A stretch of 64,000 bases of DNA, from NCBI GenBank assembly GCA_002077065.1, contig NAJO01000005.1, forward strand, positions 930,001-994,000. The letters run 5' to 3'. This stretch comes from Cryoendolithus antarcticus. Taxonomy: Eukaryota > Ascomycota > Dothideomycetes > Cladosporiales > Cladosporiaceae. The notes under the pieces were generated by a model, which saw only the letters and a program-made list of their open reading frames with translations, made no database searches and had not been told where the DNA came from. Below, one piece after another: positions 1 to 10,275 of this stretch. Position 1 is the stretch's first letter; each line of letters begins with the position of its first letter. Position numbers and translations under genes: made by a program.

Positions 1-126
1 GAGGTTGGCGTGGGTGGTGGCAACCCATACGCTGCGCTTGAGGAGAGGCCGGGTTTCTGGGATGTGAGGGGAGCGCAGAAGGCTTTCGGAGGGTGGCTGC
101 GGGAGAGTGGTGAGAAGGCGAATTGA
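1..126 (+). CDS. C-terminal end of a gene cut by the window edge
   Basis: Frame 1 is open from the first base to TGA at 124-126 and encodes 41 residues. The stretch is Gly-rich at first and then contains NPYAALEERPGFWDV and a Lys/Glu-rich end. The codon use and the clean stop look like the end of a real protein, but there is too little to assign a family. The start and most of the gene lie upstream of the window. Confidence 0.55.
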   Translation, partial: EVGVGGGNPYAALEERPGFWDVRGAQKAFGGWLRESGEKAN

Positions 127-1442
127 GCAGGCTGTATCAGTCACGACGACTTGATCAACTGCGAATCAACTATAGCGACGTCGAGCATTGTGGGCTGCTC
201 ATCCGCTGATGATGCCGGCACCGAATGTTGTACCCGCCCGCGCATCACGAGGCAGCTTTCTTCGACCTGAACGCAACCCTCCAATCCCGCCTTCCAGAGA
301 CAAGAGAGCCTCCCAGGCATTGACGACATCTGCTTCGCAGAATCTGCTTGAAGACACGTCCCGCAGCAGCTTGGGATATGCTACTAAAGCATGACACTCG
401 GGGCCGATTGGGCCGCAAGACCAAACAGCCTGTTTGGTCGGTGCACGGGAGTTGAGAACGAGAGGATGCAAGCATGACCGACACTACTACTCTTGCAGAC
501 TACCCCAGAGCGTGCGCATCAGAAGACTGCCTATACTCCCTGATGAGTGGACTCCCTTCGGCTGGAGCCAGTCTGACACTAAACATAGCGAGGTCATACA
601 CACGAAAATCGCTCCACTGCGTCAGCTTCCCACACCGACCTCACTCTCTCCAAGGTACATCTAGTCGTTCTCGATACAATCGGAGGTGCCGCATACCACG
701 GCCTGGGCAAATCGTGGATCTGGCGGGTAAAGTGTTGGAAGGCAAAGGCGGGCGTTTCATCTGCCTACCCGTGCAATGCACCTCGAGCGCTAGAGTCCAC
801 GGACATGCAGACACCTTCAGGGCTAGACGAGTGCCTCTGACAAGGTATACGCCGACTCAGCGCGCGCAGTCTGCCCGGGCAGTGGCGGGGCGGACAGGCA
901 GGTGGTGCGATTCTTCAACGTTACTCAACCTGCGCTAGGAAGGGGGTGTAGACAGGGTCCCGTATTTATATGTAGTGGTATGAGTCGTAGTTGCAAACGG
1001 CTATGTCTTGATCACGCGTTGACGCGAGCAGTACACGGCGCTCGCCTCTGCGCATACCGGTAACTAAGCGATCATTGGCAATGTCTCGGGTGAAAGCCGG
1101 AGCTAGTATCATTTCGACGTCATTCTCGAACCTACCGCTCTTGTGTACCTAAACTTCGACCATCGTACGGGTACATACACCAGCCGCGAGCGTCGCAGCC
1201 TCTTGATCGTATGAATAGATGTCGATCTGGCAGATCGTATGGTAGGAAATTTATTTGACTTTGTAAATCGCCCGATAGACCAGGAGGGGTTGCGAGGGTT
1301 GTTTTTGACGTCGCTGCAAGTATACCTACGCCTATATGCTCTTAGCGCCTCTCTTACTCACTCCCGTTCATATGTCGTACTAAATCGTAGCGAGACCAAC
1401 GACTCGAGATCTCTCATCACTACTCGGTCCATTGGTTTTGTC
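127..1442. other. Intergenic region before the anion transporter gene
   Basis: About 1.3 kb. Several short ORFs occur on both strands, the longest being 154 codons at 474-938 on the plus strand, but none has a recognisable domain, a splice context or protein-like composition. An in-frame extension upstream of the transporter ATG reaches back to 1239, but it does not look like part of that protein. I see no RNA gene. Confidence 0.5.
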
Positions 1443-3298
1443 ATGTCCGAGGACTTCAGCAAAGATCCCTACAACTGGGACAATCTCCAGGGGTGGCGTT
1501 CATATCGAGCTGCGCGACCTTTTCGAGGAATATACTATGATATTCGTCGACGATTACCCTACTACTGGAGTGACATCAAGGATGGATTCAATTATCGGAC
1601 TTTTGCTGGAACGATCCGTATCTTCTTCGTCAACCTACTCCCCGCGATCGCATTCGAGCTGGACATGGAGCGGAATACCGGAGGCTACTTCGGGATCAAC
1701 GAGGCCCTATTCTCGTCCGCATTAGCAGCTGTCGTATTCAGCACGATGTCCTGTCAACCGCTGACTGTTGTGGGCATCACGGGACTGATCTCGCTTTTCA
1801 ATTATACGATCTATCATATTGCTGTACAACAGGGCATTCGAGAATTGTATCCACAGCTGATTGCCTGGGTGTCGATATGGGCAGCGATCACGCATTGGCT
1901 TACCGCGATCTTCAACTGGTGTGATTACATGCGGTATATCACGGACTTCTCGAGCAATTCGTTCGGGATGTACGTGAGTATCATCTATATCAGTGAGCAG
2001 AGAATCACATGTACGTTGAATCAGGCAGCGCTGACGTAGGAATAGTCAAGGGCGTAGAAGAGCTCGTCGATCAATTCAACTCCGGCTCACTCCCAGGAGG
2101 CTACCTCAGTATTGTAATTGCACTATCTTACTGGTTCACTGTGCAAGCCCTTGAAGGCGTGGGCGATACCTCCCTCTTCCGTCCCTGGATCCGCAAGTCA
2201 ATTGCAGACTATGCGTACCCTATAGCAACCATCTTTTGGACCGGCTTCTCCCACATCCCTGGCCGCATCGAAAACACCGATCTCCTTCGCGTACCTCACA
2301 CACGAGCCTTCTACCCTACAGTTGACCGCCCGTGGCTTGTAGACTTCTGGAACCTGCCAGTGAAGTGGGTTTTTGTCGCTCTGCCAATGGGGATTCTTCT
2401 GACTCTGCTCTTCTACTACGATCACAATGTCTCTTCCCTCGGCGCGCAGGAGAAGCGCTTCCCACTCAAGAAGCCAGCGGGTTTCCACTGGGACTTCTTC
2501 CTCCTCGGCTGCACATGCTTCATCGCAGGCATCATCGGCATACCCCTTCCCAACGGCCTCGTCCCACAAGCGCCAGTCCACACAGACTCGTGCACAGAGT
2601 ACACAGACCGCCTAGTAACCTCCAAGGAGAAAGACGACGACGGTGATGCAGAAGAGATCAAACACAACAAGAAAACCATCATCGCCGCCTGGGTAGCCGA
2701 GCAGCGCGTCTCCCATTTCCTCATGGCATTGATGTTCATCGGCACAATGACCGGTCCCCTCCTAGTAGTGCTCCACACCATGCCCCGCGCGCTCTTCTCC
2801 GGCGTCTTCTTCGTCGTCGGCTGGCTCGGCATACCCGGGAATGGCATCGCGCAGAATATCCTGTACATCCTCTCCGAAACCCGCTTCCGCGACCCGCAGG
2901 ATCCCCGCCAACAGCTGAGTCGCTGGCGCATAGCGTACTACCTCCTCTTCCAGATCCTCGGCGTGGGCTTCAGCGTCGCCATCTCGCAGACCATCGGCGC
3001 GATTGGCTTTCCGGTCATCATTGTGGCGTTGATTCCGTTGCGATGGGTTGTGATGCCGCGCATCTTCACGAAGCCGGAGTTGCAGGTTCTGGATGCGCCG
3101 ACTGCGGACTCGCATGTGGTGTTGGCTAGCATGGGCGGGAAGCCGGAGATGCCTGAGATTACGAGGGAGAGGAGGACGAGGGGAGGGGATGTGGAGAGTG
3201 GGGAGAGCTCGGGTGTGAGTAGTGGGGTGATGCATGAGGGAATGAGGTCGAGGGATGGGGGGGAGGAGAAGGAGGATGAGGAGGAGGGGAAGTCATGA
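1443..3298 (+). CDS. BOR1: Bor1-type SLC4 anion (borate/bicarbonate) transporter
   Basis: The model is join(1443..1992, 2046..3298), 600 aa. The 53-nt intron (GTGAGC, branch CTGAC, TAG) restores the reading YVSIIYIIKGVEELVDQF across the junction. The protein has the SLC4/Bor1 layout: a short cytosolic N-terminus, RPFRGIYYDIRRRLPYYWSD before the first membrane span, the conserved stretch around CQPLTVVGITGL, many hydrophobic segments, and an acidic, Gly/Glu-rich cytosolic tail. In yeast, Bor1 is a plasma-membrane borate exporter of 576 aa, close to this length. The first ATG of the open frame is at 1239, but 1443 begins a typical hydrophilic N-terminus (MSEDFSKDPYNWDN), so I chose it. The family is clear; the substrate (borate or another anion) is inferred. 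Confidence 0.9.
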
Positions 3299-3354
3299 GA
3301 GATTGCAAGGGTAGTCTGCATATAGACTGCGTAGTCTTGTCGACTGATGACCCA

Positions 3355-4365
3355 CTACGAGATAGCCATTTCCTCGACCACAGCAGCATCCCTACCAAGC
3401 CCCAAGAACCCGTATCTTGATCCCGGTGCTTGGTATGTGTTCAATGCCCGCTGCGCAGTGAATACGTCGCCCCGGTCAAACATGTCCACTAATACTACGT
3501 TCGGTCTCCGCCCATACATCTTCTCGCATAACTCAGCCTGTGCCCTAATACTCCCCTTCCCGCTCGCAGCATTCGTCCTAGCATCCGCAGCGTTATCCGG
3601 CACCAGCACTTTCGTCCACAATGCAGTCTTGTCCAGGAAGTGATTGACAATGTACATCTTGCCCTCGGGTGACGAGCCAGCTGGACGGTCGAGGCTGCAT
3701 TGCTTGAAGCCTGGATCTGTTGTGTCGAATGGAGTCTCGAAGAAATAGTCGAACTCGGGCAGGATGTAAGGAACCTTGGTCGTGTCGGCTTTGCTGTCGA
3801 GAAAGACAATGAGGCGTTTGTTCAGTTGGATGAGGGCGCTGAGGGTTGGCCAATCGCTTATCGCCAATGTTCTTGGGGTTGAGAACGGGACAAATGCGTA
3901 GTCCCGCACGCGAATTCTTCCAAAGACTGCGTCGAATGCCGATGGGTCGAGGTTGTCGCCATTGACGAGCAGTAGGGTCACCACATCGTTTGGATTTCTC
4001 TCCAGCCATTTCTTCACTTCGCGCAAATATCCTGCCAGTGACCCTGCATCCAGCTCCGTGCACGATGTATGGCACATGCTGAGTGTACCCGCTGCGTTCT
4101 TGTGCGTCTGAGCCTGCAGAAATCGGATGCCAGCATCGAGCTGCTGCGTAACAGTCCTTTCTTGATTCACCCGAGGGTCGTAAATGCTGCCGACAAATGC
4201 TGAGTCGTGAGTACCGATGAGGGAGACATTGCTGTATTTGCGGCCGCAAAAGTCTGGTGAGCCGTTGCAGGATACTGCAGACAACTCGGTCGCTATAGTG
4301 GTGGCGAGGAGGACCAGAGATGCAAATACCAAAAACATTACACCTAGTATGCCGCCCATAACCAT
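3355..4365 (-). CDS. Secreted PLC-like phosphodiesterase (PI-PLC X-type TIM barrel)
   Basis: Single exon, 336 aa from the ATG at 4365. That start gives a hydrophobic leader (GGILGVMFLVFASLVLLATT) followed by a Cys-containing mature N-terminus, so secretion or membrane anchoring is likely. The open frame continues upstream to 4635, but that extension is not protein-like. The motif GTHDSAF carries the first catalytic His of the PI-PLC X fold. MCHTSC is the Cys-flanked second His region seen in fungal PLC-like phosphodiesterases. No C2, EF-hand or Y domain follows, so this is the short secreted class and not signalling PLC. The natural substrate (glycerophosphodiester or GPI-type) is unknown. 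The gene is convergent with the transporter gene, with stops 56 nt apart. Confidence 0.8.
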   Translation of the reverse strand: MVMGGILGVMFLVFASLVLLATTIATELSAVSCNGSPDFCGRKYSNVSLIGTHDSAFVGSIYDPRVNQERTVTQQLDAGIRFLQAQTHKNAAGTLSMCHTSCTELDAGSLAGYLREVKKWLERNPNDVVTLLLVNGDNLDPSAFDAVFGRIRVRDYAFVPFSTPRTLAISDWPTLSALIQLNKRLIVFLDSKADTTKVPYILPEFDYFFETPFDTTDPGFKQCSLDRPAGSSPEGKMYIVNHFLDKTALWTKVLVPDNAADARTNAASGKGSIRAQAELCEKMYGRRPNVVLVDMFDRGDVFTAQRALNTYQAPGSRYGFLGLGRDAAVVEEMAIS

Positions 4366-5249
4366 AGTGTTTCGACTGTGCAGCTGAAGCTTTAGCACTA
4401 CCACGCGTCCGTCTGACCAGGGAAGACTGACGAGAGGAGGAGAAAGTCGAAACGGAGGGAGAACATCAGTTGGCACCGCGCCTTCTTGTACAATCAGCGC
4501 CATGTCCAGAGCTCTTGCAGGCATCGCTATATCCGTGACTTCCAGCTGTGTAGGATAGTGTTGTGAGGAAGCCGCAGTGAGGACGCCAATGCCCCTGCCG
4601 TACGAGATGTTTTCACAGATCACTGCATCAATCACTCGTCACAGCGTTGCGGTGTAACATATGCACACATGAATGGCTTCCTTCATAGCCAGGAGCCCAC
4701 GTCGAGCCACCGAGTAACAAGGCGCACGCCCAGAGAGCGACTCAAGATTTCGGCTTTGTTACTGACGTAGCGCAACGCTACCGAGTGCTGTAGCCACCAT
4801 GGCCGTCTCATCGTGTTGGCTGGCCCTGGAGGTAGACTTAGGATCGGAGTGGTTTAGGCAATAAATGCCAGGTTTCTCGCCTTCGACAGGCACCTCTCGA
4901 ATCGACCACAAGTCTGCTGTGTTGGGCGCAACGAGTTCATTCCCTAGCGCTTCGTCATCCCGACTACTCTGTCGTGGCCGGTAAGTCAAGTCGTTGCCCT
5001 CATGTGCTGACTGAGGTCCTGAGCTCGAGAACGTTCTGCGCCCTGCTCATCGCGGGGAACTCGTAGTCTGCTGCTCATCAACGTCGAATCCCCGATTCGA
5101 TGCAGAGTCCTGTTCTTAGACGATTATGGACACAGGAACTCCTTCATTCGCGCCCGTAGTCGCATGGCTCGTCCCATAGTAAGCCGAATGTGGTGTCGGC
5201 TCGATCGTGGTGTCACGTTCAGTAGTGTGTGGCACGTTGTCCTCACTGG
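4366..5249. other. Intergenic region upstream of the PLC-like gene
   Basis: About 880 nt between the PLC-like start and the end of the SUZ gene, both on the minus strand. It holds a 76-codon minus-strand ORF (4759-4989) with a fairly protein-like composition but no recognised domain. I do not call it a gene. Nothing else stands out. Confidence 0.4.
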
Positions 5250-6020
5250 TCAGGTATCGATACGGCCACCCCGACCGGCAAAACCGAAGCCACCTCGACC
5301 GTTCGTATCCGGTCCCCTCGGCTGTCTTGCAGGCTCGCCCTCTCGAGGAGATGAAGTAGTCTCGCGCTTCGGCGTAAGTCTCCTTCCCATATCCTCCGGA
5401 TCAAACAAGCCACTGCCATTCGGTGTCGATCGTGCCGGCGATTGCCCTGCAGAAGTCGGTCGACTGTTCAAATTACTGTTCGTAGCCTTCACATGATTCT
5501 TCCTCGTGTCTCGGCCCTGCGAGCTCTCCCTCGATGTTGGCCCACTCGCCGCTCCAGTACCCATGATCCTCTCCCTCGCCTCAGCATACTTGCGTACTTT
5601 CTCTTCACGATCTGCGACGGCCTTGCGCTTTCGCTCTTCTAGCGCAAGCTCGGCTTTCCTGCGTTTCTCTCCTTCGCTGTCCTCATCCTCCTGAGCAGCG
5701 GTAGCAGGCTTACGGGTAAGCACAACCCTCTGCACCACTGGCTCCTGCTTCAATGGCACAGCCCCCTGTGCCTCAAGCCACAGGTTTCGGGCGGGATTCT
5801 CAGCCGAGTCCCATAGCTGCTTCTGGAGTTCCTGGTGCTGGACGCGCTTTTGCGCTTTTGTTAGTTTTTTCGCGGGTTCTGGTGTTGGATCGGAGATCTC
5901 TGGCTTCTGTGCAGATGTTAGTGAGGATACTAGAGTCATACACCAGTTCAGGTCACGGACGTCTGCCAGGTTCTCCCAGTCATCATCCCATGCGTCTGGG
6001 AGTCCACTTTTCGTGCTCAT
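5250..6020 (-). CDS. SUZ-domain putative RNA-binding protein
   Basis: The model is complement(join(5250..5906, 5961..6020)), 238 aa. The 54-nt intron (GTCCGT, branch CACTAAC, CACAG) is a multiple of three with no stop, so the frame reads through it. Removing it joins AWDDDWENLAD directly to KPEISDPTPEP, which fits fungal SUZ proteins better. A charged Lys/Glu coiled-coil-like region precedes REEKVRKYAEARERIMG, the SUZ signature. The C-terminus is Ser/Pro/Arg-rich and ends with RGG repeats (GRGGFGFAGRGGR), which resembles the SUZ-C arrangement. SUZ domains bind RNA and are found in proteins of mRNA metabolism. A specific role cannot be read from sequence. Confidence 0.75.
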   Translation of the reverse strand: MSTKSGLPDAWDDDWENLADVRDLNWCMTLVSSLTSAQKPEISDPTPEPAKKLTKAQKRVQHQELQKQLWDSAENPARNLWLEAQGAVPLKQEPVVQRVVLTRKPATAAQEDEDSEGEKRRKAELALEERKRKAVADREEKVRKYAEARERIMGTGAASGPTSRESSQGRDTRKNHVKATNSNLNSRPTSAGQSPARSTPNGSGLFDPEDMGRRLTPKRETTSSPREGEPARQPRGPDTNGRGGFGFAGRGGRIDT

Positions 6021-6336
6021 GCCGTAGTGTCAGTCGAGTCGCCTTTGCCGAGCTAGAGTGGGCGCAGTGCAGTATGATTGGAGTCCTCTGAAGCTAAGAT
6101 CTAGGAGTCTGTATTCGAGATTAGAGGGTCACCTGAGTAAGGATGTCTACACACAGCAGCATTGAATGATTTCGAGGAATAGCGGCGGCTCTTTCCCCGC
6201 TATCCCCGCTGCAAGAGCCCCACCTTCGAACGCTTATCGTGGATAAGGCATGGTGCCAAGAGATCGACTTGCATCTCCAATGAAGTGACGATTGGAACCG
6301 AGCTCAGCATGCAAACAGACGTACTTCGAGGCAGCC

Positions 6337-6860
6337 ATGTCAGGTGAGATCCCCAGCCAATCCGCACTCTTTAGAACTCTCCCTACTGAACACCACCTCA
6401 CAGACCAATCCACCCCCTCCCCGGCCTCCATCACAACCCCTCCACCCCCCGACATCCTCAGTCCCCCCGACTCGCAACACACGGCCATGCCGCCAGCAAC
6501 CGCAATCTCCAATTCCAACGGCAAACGGCCCCACACGAACATATCCAACGGCGACGACACAGCCTCCGCTCCTCCTCCGCCTCGACTGAACGCCGACTTC
6601 GCGGTCAAGACGCATGCGGCAAGTGGGTATAGATGGGATCGACTCGAGGACGAGCCTGGGTATGGCTGGAAGAGCAAGAAGGCGCAGGATGAGATGGCGA
6701 GGGCGTGGGAGGGGCTGGTGCATAAGGAGTGTAGGGTGGGAGGTGAGCTGGGCTTGAGTGAGGTGCATAGAGTGTGGGCGCTAATGGATGAGCAGCTAAG
6801 TACGGGGATCCGATTGAGATTGCGGAGAAGGAGAGGGCGATGATGCAGGGCGGAAAGTGA
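6337..6860 (+). CDS. Small conserved fungal protein of unknown function, three exons
   Basis: The model is join(6337..6343, 6404..6742, 6796..6860), 136 aa. Exon 1 is only seven bases (ATGTCAG). Intron 1 is 60 nt (GTGAGA..CACAG, stop-free) and intron 2 is 53 nt (GTGAGC, branch GCTAATG, AGCAG). Intron 2 is strongly supported because it joins HKECRVG to AKYGDPIEIAEKER, while reading through gives an Arg-rich nonsense end. The N-terminus is Pro/Ser-rich and probably disordered. The C-terminal half (YRWDRLEDEPGYGWKSKKA and a Trp/Glu-rich helix) looks like a compact conserved domain. I recognise this only as a fungal protein of unknown function. Without the intron 1 call, the start could be at 6292. 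Confidence 0.7.
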
Positions 6861-7029
6861 GCTCGAGGGAGCGAGATGAAGATTTGTAGCGTTTAAAGCA
6901 AGGGGACAAGGTGCATGGGATCGGTGTTCAATTGGTTCCGAGACGACGACGCAAGCATGGGCAACGAGTACTAGGAGGCAAACAAGAGGGCTGTCGTGGC
7001 AGTCGCGTCAACTCGCTTGACCACCATAG

Positions 7030-7794
7030 CTACATAAAGTCGTCCAAGAAGTCCTCATCTCGATCCTGATTGCTATTCGCCATCACATTCTCATCCGTAT
7101 GAATCTCATCGTACATATGCTCTTTCTGGTACTTCAACTTCTGCCTCTCCTCGGCAATCTTAGCGTCCTCTTTCTTCTGAAACACATCAAAACGTCAGCA
7201 CAACCCCTACTCATCCCCTAATCCTCGCACCACTCACCTGCTCCTGCGCCTTCATCCTCTCCTCCCTCCGCAATCCCCGTTCCCTCTCCATCTTCTCCTC
7301 CCTCAGATCCGGAAACCTCTCAACTTTCGTCCGATTCAATCGATTGACAACAACATTCTCCCTCTTCTCCACATACACCCTCCTCACCAACTTGTTGTCC
7401 TTAAAACCCACCTGCCCCACAGCCATACTCCCATCTTTCTTCAGATTGCTCCAGGGCGTGTAGATGATCGTGACATTGTCTTTCTTGTTGCCTTCGATGG
7501 AGTTGGCTTTTGTGAGCTGCGCGAGGTCGGTGAGGAGGGGCGTGGGGATGGATGTCCAGTCTGGGGAGGCTGAGGGCAGGCGCAGGTAGATGTGCGCGGA
7601 GGAGAGGTTGTCGGCGTGGAACCAGATGTCTTCGGGCCAGCCGTGAGCGATTAGGGTTTCATCTCTCGGTAGAGGTTAGCTGAGTGTTTGCTGGGAGGGA
7701 AAATGTGAGAGACGGCATTACTTTCGACTTTGTCCTTGCCGACGTAAACGTTGGCTGGTGGATCTACTGCCGTGGAGGTGAAGTAGAGCACCAT
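7030..7794 (-). CDS. JLP2: CCDC25/Jlp2 homologue, NFACT-R (DUF814) domain protein
   Basis: The model is complement(join(7030..7176, 7238..7662, 7722..7794)), 214 aa, close to human CCDC25 (208 aa). Introns are 59 and 61 nt. The spliced protein starts MVLYFTSTAVDPPANVYVG and continues with [43 protein letters not shown] and NRLNRTKVERFPDL. These are the landmark blocks of the NFACT-R domain, in family order. The rest is a Lys/Glu-rich coiled coil ending in an acidic DEDFLDDFM tail. NFACT-R domains occur in the ribosome quality-control factor NEMF/Rqc2, and CCDC25 is a stand-alone version; the yeast counterpart is Jlp2. The cellular role in fungi is not established. Its start lies 238 nt from the divergent rhomboid gene. 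Confidence 0.93.
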
Positions 7795-8032
7795 GACTAC
7801 GGCGCGGAGTGGGACGAAGCGAAAGGGGTGGATGATGTAGGGAATGTGTGAGGAGTGGTTTGGGTAGAGCGATAGATATCCAAGTGTCAAGTAAAATGCC
7901 ACCACCGCGTTGCCGCACTCCTGGTTCGACACCCCCCCATAGTGAATCGTGATCTTACGGTTTACGGTCGCCAGAAACCTCACTCATTGTGCATCTGAGG
8001 AGCTCCCTCCGAAACCCGAGTGGTTGGCTAGA

Positions 8033-9865
8033 ATGAACCACGCATTACTAGCGGCCACATGTAGGGCGCAAGGCACTGTGGCACAATCGACAAGGAAACC
8101 TCTCTTGCAACTATTTACTAGCTTTCGTCGATTCAACTCCGCTTTGTCAGGCAAGGCTATCGCGAATGTACCGAGACCGACTAGCAAACCGGAATGGCGT
8201 GGTCTACACACTACATCGCCCCTTGCCGCTCGCCTGAAAGCCAAGCTACCACCAAAAGCCGTACAGACGAAGTCCAATATATTGGGCGACTCTAAGCTCC
8301 AGCCTGCTCCGACGGTAGTGTCGTATGCAGAGGGAGTGGTTGGCGACGAGGACTCCGCAAGTCCGTCATGGCGAGACTACGACCCAGAGGGAGGAATGCC
8401 TTTGCCCAACGGCGAACTCGCCCAACCGCAGGTCAATGGCATCTTCGGGAGCGAGGACCTGGATGTTGACACAGGCAACTATGTCTTGAGCGTCATGCAA
8501 TGGCGGAGGATGTCAGGAGCACTCATCGATGTTGGCCTGGCGTTTCCCTCTGAGAGAGAGATCACCCGAGCACAAGCATTGCGAGGACTGGAGTACGTGA
8601 GGACTCTGAACCCTGGTTTCGATGAGCAAGCTGCTGGAGCTCAGTACGCCGAGGAGGAGGCCGAGAAGCTGCGGGAGACGCTGAGGGCGCGGGCGGTGAA
8701 GTTGGGGCTGTACAAGAGTGAGGAGGTGGATGTGGTTGAAGATGAATACGTGGACCCTGTTGAGGAGTCGGATCAGGGGACTGAGTATGGACGGGCGAAG
8801 TATGGCGAAAGTAAGCTGATCAAGGAGCGGAAGGCAAACGAGGCAGCTTGGGAGAGGGAGCAAGCGGAGAAGGAAGTCAGAGCGGTACAGGCGCAGACTG
8901 CTACTATTCACGCCACCAGACGACCACTGGATCTTGCCGGAGGAGTGCAGCCTCCATCTCCGCCTCTGATGAAGTATGTTGGCGGTGGCGTGATCGGCGC
9001 ACCAATCACCAAGGCCTGGCTCCAGCCCGTTGAGCGAAAGCCCTGGGTGAAGTACTATGAAGACCAAGCCCAGATCATCAAAGACAACGTCGTTCCGCAA
9101 CTAAGCCTCCTCCGCCGTCTCGGGCCTTCCCTAGTCCTCACCCTAGCAGTCCTCGCAGGCTGCCTCTACGTCTCCAACAACTACACGCCCCCACCAAAGT
9201 CAGCTCGCCTGTTCCCCGACATCGCCCCCGCAGTCGCCACCCTCGGCGCCATCACAGCCCTCACCTTCGCCATCTTCATCCTAGCCCGCGTCCCGCCACT
9301 CTGGCGAACAAGCAGCAAGTACTTCACCGTCGTCCCCGCTTACCCCTACGCCGCGTCCCTCCTCGGCGCGACCTGGCGCCACGATACCTTCCGCCACATG
9401 GCCTCTAACGTCCTCTCGCTGTGGCTCTTCGGCCTCGCGCTGCACGAAGAAGTCGGCCGCGGCACTTTCCTCGCTATTTTCCTTGGCTCTGGCGTGGTAG
9501 GCGGCTACGCGAGTCTCGTCTTCAACGTGCTGGGCAAGCGCTGGATGACTTACATTTTCGGGTCTTCGGGCGCGGTGCTCGGCGTCGTTGGGGCTTCGTG
9601 CGCGATACGGCCGAATGGCACGATTAGTTTGTTGGGGTATGAGTTGCCGCTTGCTGCTTGGGGGTTCCTGGTGCTGTTTAGTGCGGCTGAGGTGTTTGGG
9701 TTGTTAAGGATGAGGAAGTCGGGGATTGATCATGCGGGCCATCTTGGAGGGATTGCGGCGGGAGTTGCGGCGGCTGTTGGGTTGAGAGCGCAGGCGGCGA
9801 AGAGGAGGGCGGAGAGTGGGGGGCATGTGATGCAATCGACGGTGCCGGCAATTGAGGGAGCGTGA
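8033..9865 (+). CDS. PCP1: Mitochondrial rhomboid serine protease (Pcp1/PARL type)
   Basis: Single exon, 610 aa from 8033. The open frame begins at 7949, but the second ATG gives a basic, Ser/Ala-rich leader (RKPLLQLFTSFRRFN) typical of mitochondrial import. A long charged region of about 350 residues is followed by six or seven membrane spans. GSSGAVLG carries the catalytic Ser (about residue 512) and HAGHLGG carries the catalytic His (about residue 570); HDTFRHMASNV is the conserved region before them. Known members sit in the mitochondrial inner membrane and cleave substrates such as cytochrome c peroxidase and the Mgm1/OPA1 dynamin. The N-terminal region is longer than in yeast Pcp1 (346 aa). 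It shares a 238-nt divergent promoter region with the CCDC25 homologue. Confidence 0.9.
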   Translation: MNHALLAATCRAQGTVAQSTRKPLLQLFTSFRRFNSALSGKAIANVPRPTSKPEWRGLHTTSPLAARLKAKLPPKAVQTKSNILGDSKLQPAPTVVSYAEGVVGDEDSASPSWRDYDPEGGMPLPNGELAQPQVNGIFGSEDLDVDTGNYVLSVMQWRRMSGALIDVGLAFPSEREITRAQALRGLEYVRTLNPGFDEQAAGAQYAEEEAEKLRETLRARAVKLGLYKSEEVDVVEDEYVDPVEESDQGTEYGRAKYGESKLIKERKANEAAWEREQAEKEVRAVQAQTATIHATRRPLDLAGGVQPPSPPLMKYVGGGVIGAPITKAWLQPVERKPWVKYYEDQAQIIKDNVVPQLSLLRRLGPSLVLTLAVLAGCLYVSNNYTPPPKSARLFPDIAPAVATLGAITALTFAIFILARVPPLWRTSSKYFTVVPAYPYAASLLGATWRHDTFRHMASNVLSLWLFGLALHEEVGRGTFLAIFLGSGVVGGYASLVFNVLGKRWMTYIFGSSGAVLGVVGASCAIRPNGTISLLGYELPLAAWGFLVLFSAAEVFGLLRMRKSGIDHAGHLGGIAAGVAAAVGLRAQAAKRRAESGGHVMQSTVPAIEGA

Positions 9866-10275
9866 GCAGAAGTCTACCATCGCCAGATCAGACCGATCCT
9901 TGCCTCGAGACCAACATTCCGCCCGCAACGCGCTGTCCTGCGTCAGATCGGCTTGTACGGCCATTGAGTGTCAAGATGCTAGATCGACTGCTCTATCAGA
10001 TCTTCACGCGCTCGGCTTTCTATCTCCAACAGTCTGTGTATACTTCAGGATGCAGTGTGATATATATGGCTTGACAGACTTGTGCTGGATGGTAGTGTAC
10101 CCAGCTTCGCTCCTTCCTCTGGACAGCAGACTACAGAGCCTTCTGCTTTGATCAGACGGGAGCGACCGCTATACATCAACAACAACACACAGAGGAACCC
10201 CTCGACACTTCAGTGCCCCTTACGACACAACTCGCGTCGAGCGTGGCATTTCATACGGGTCCATCGACCTCCACC
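9866..10275. other. Intergenic region, rhomboid 3' to unknown gene 5'
   Basis: About 410 nt between two plus-strand genes, so it should hold the rhomboid terminator and the promoter of the next gene. Short ORFs only. Just before the next start is a good Kozak context, CCACCATGG, at 10271-10279. Confidence 0.4.

Noticed and set aside
474..938. 154-codon plus-strand ORF
   Set aside because: Composition is Arg/Ser-rich in the way of random frames, no domain or splice context is seen, and it does not connect to a neighbouring gene.
3159..3298. Gly/Glu-coding purine-rich stretch at the end of the Bor1-type gene as a repeat element
   Set aside because: It is imperfect and codes for the acidic tail of the transporter, so it is ordinary low-complexity coding sequence.
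4759..4989. 76-codon minus-strand ORF between the PLC-like and SUZ genes
   Set aside because: No family match and no splice-supported partner exon was found.
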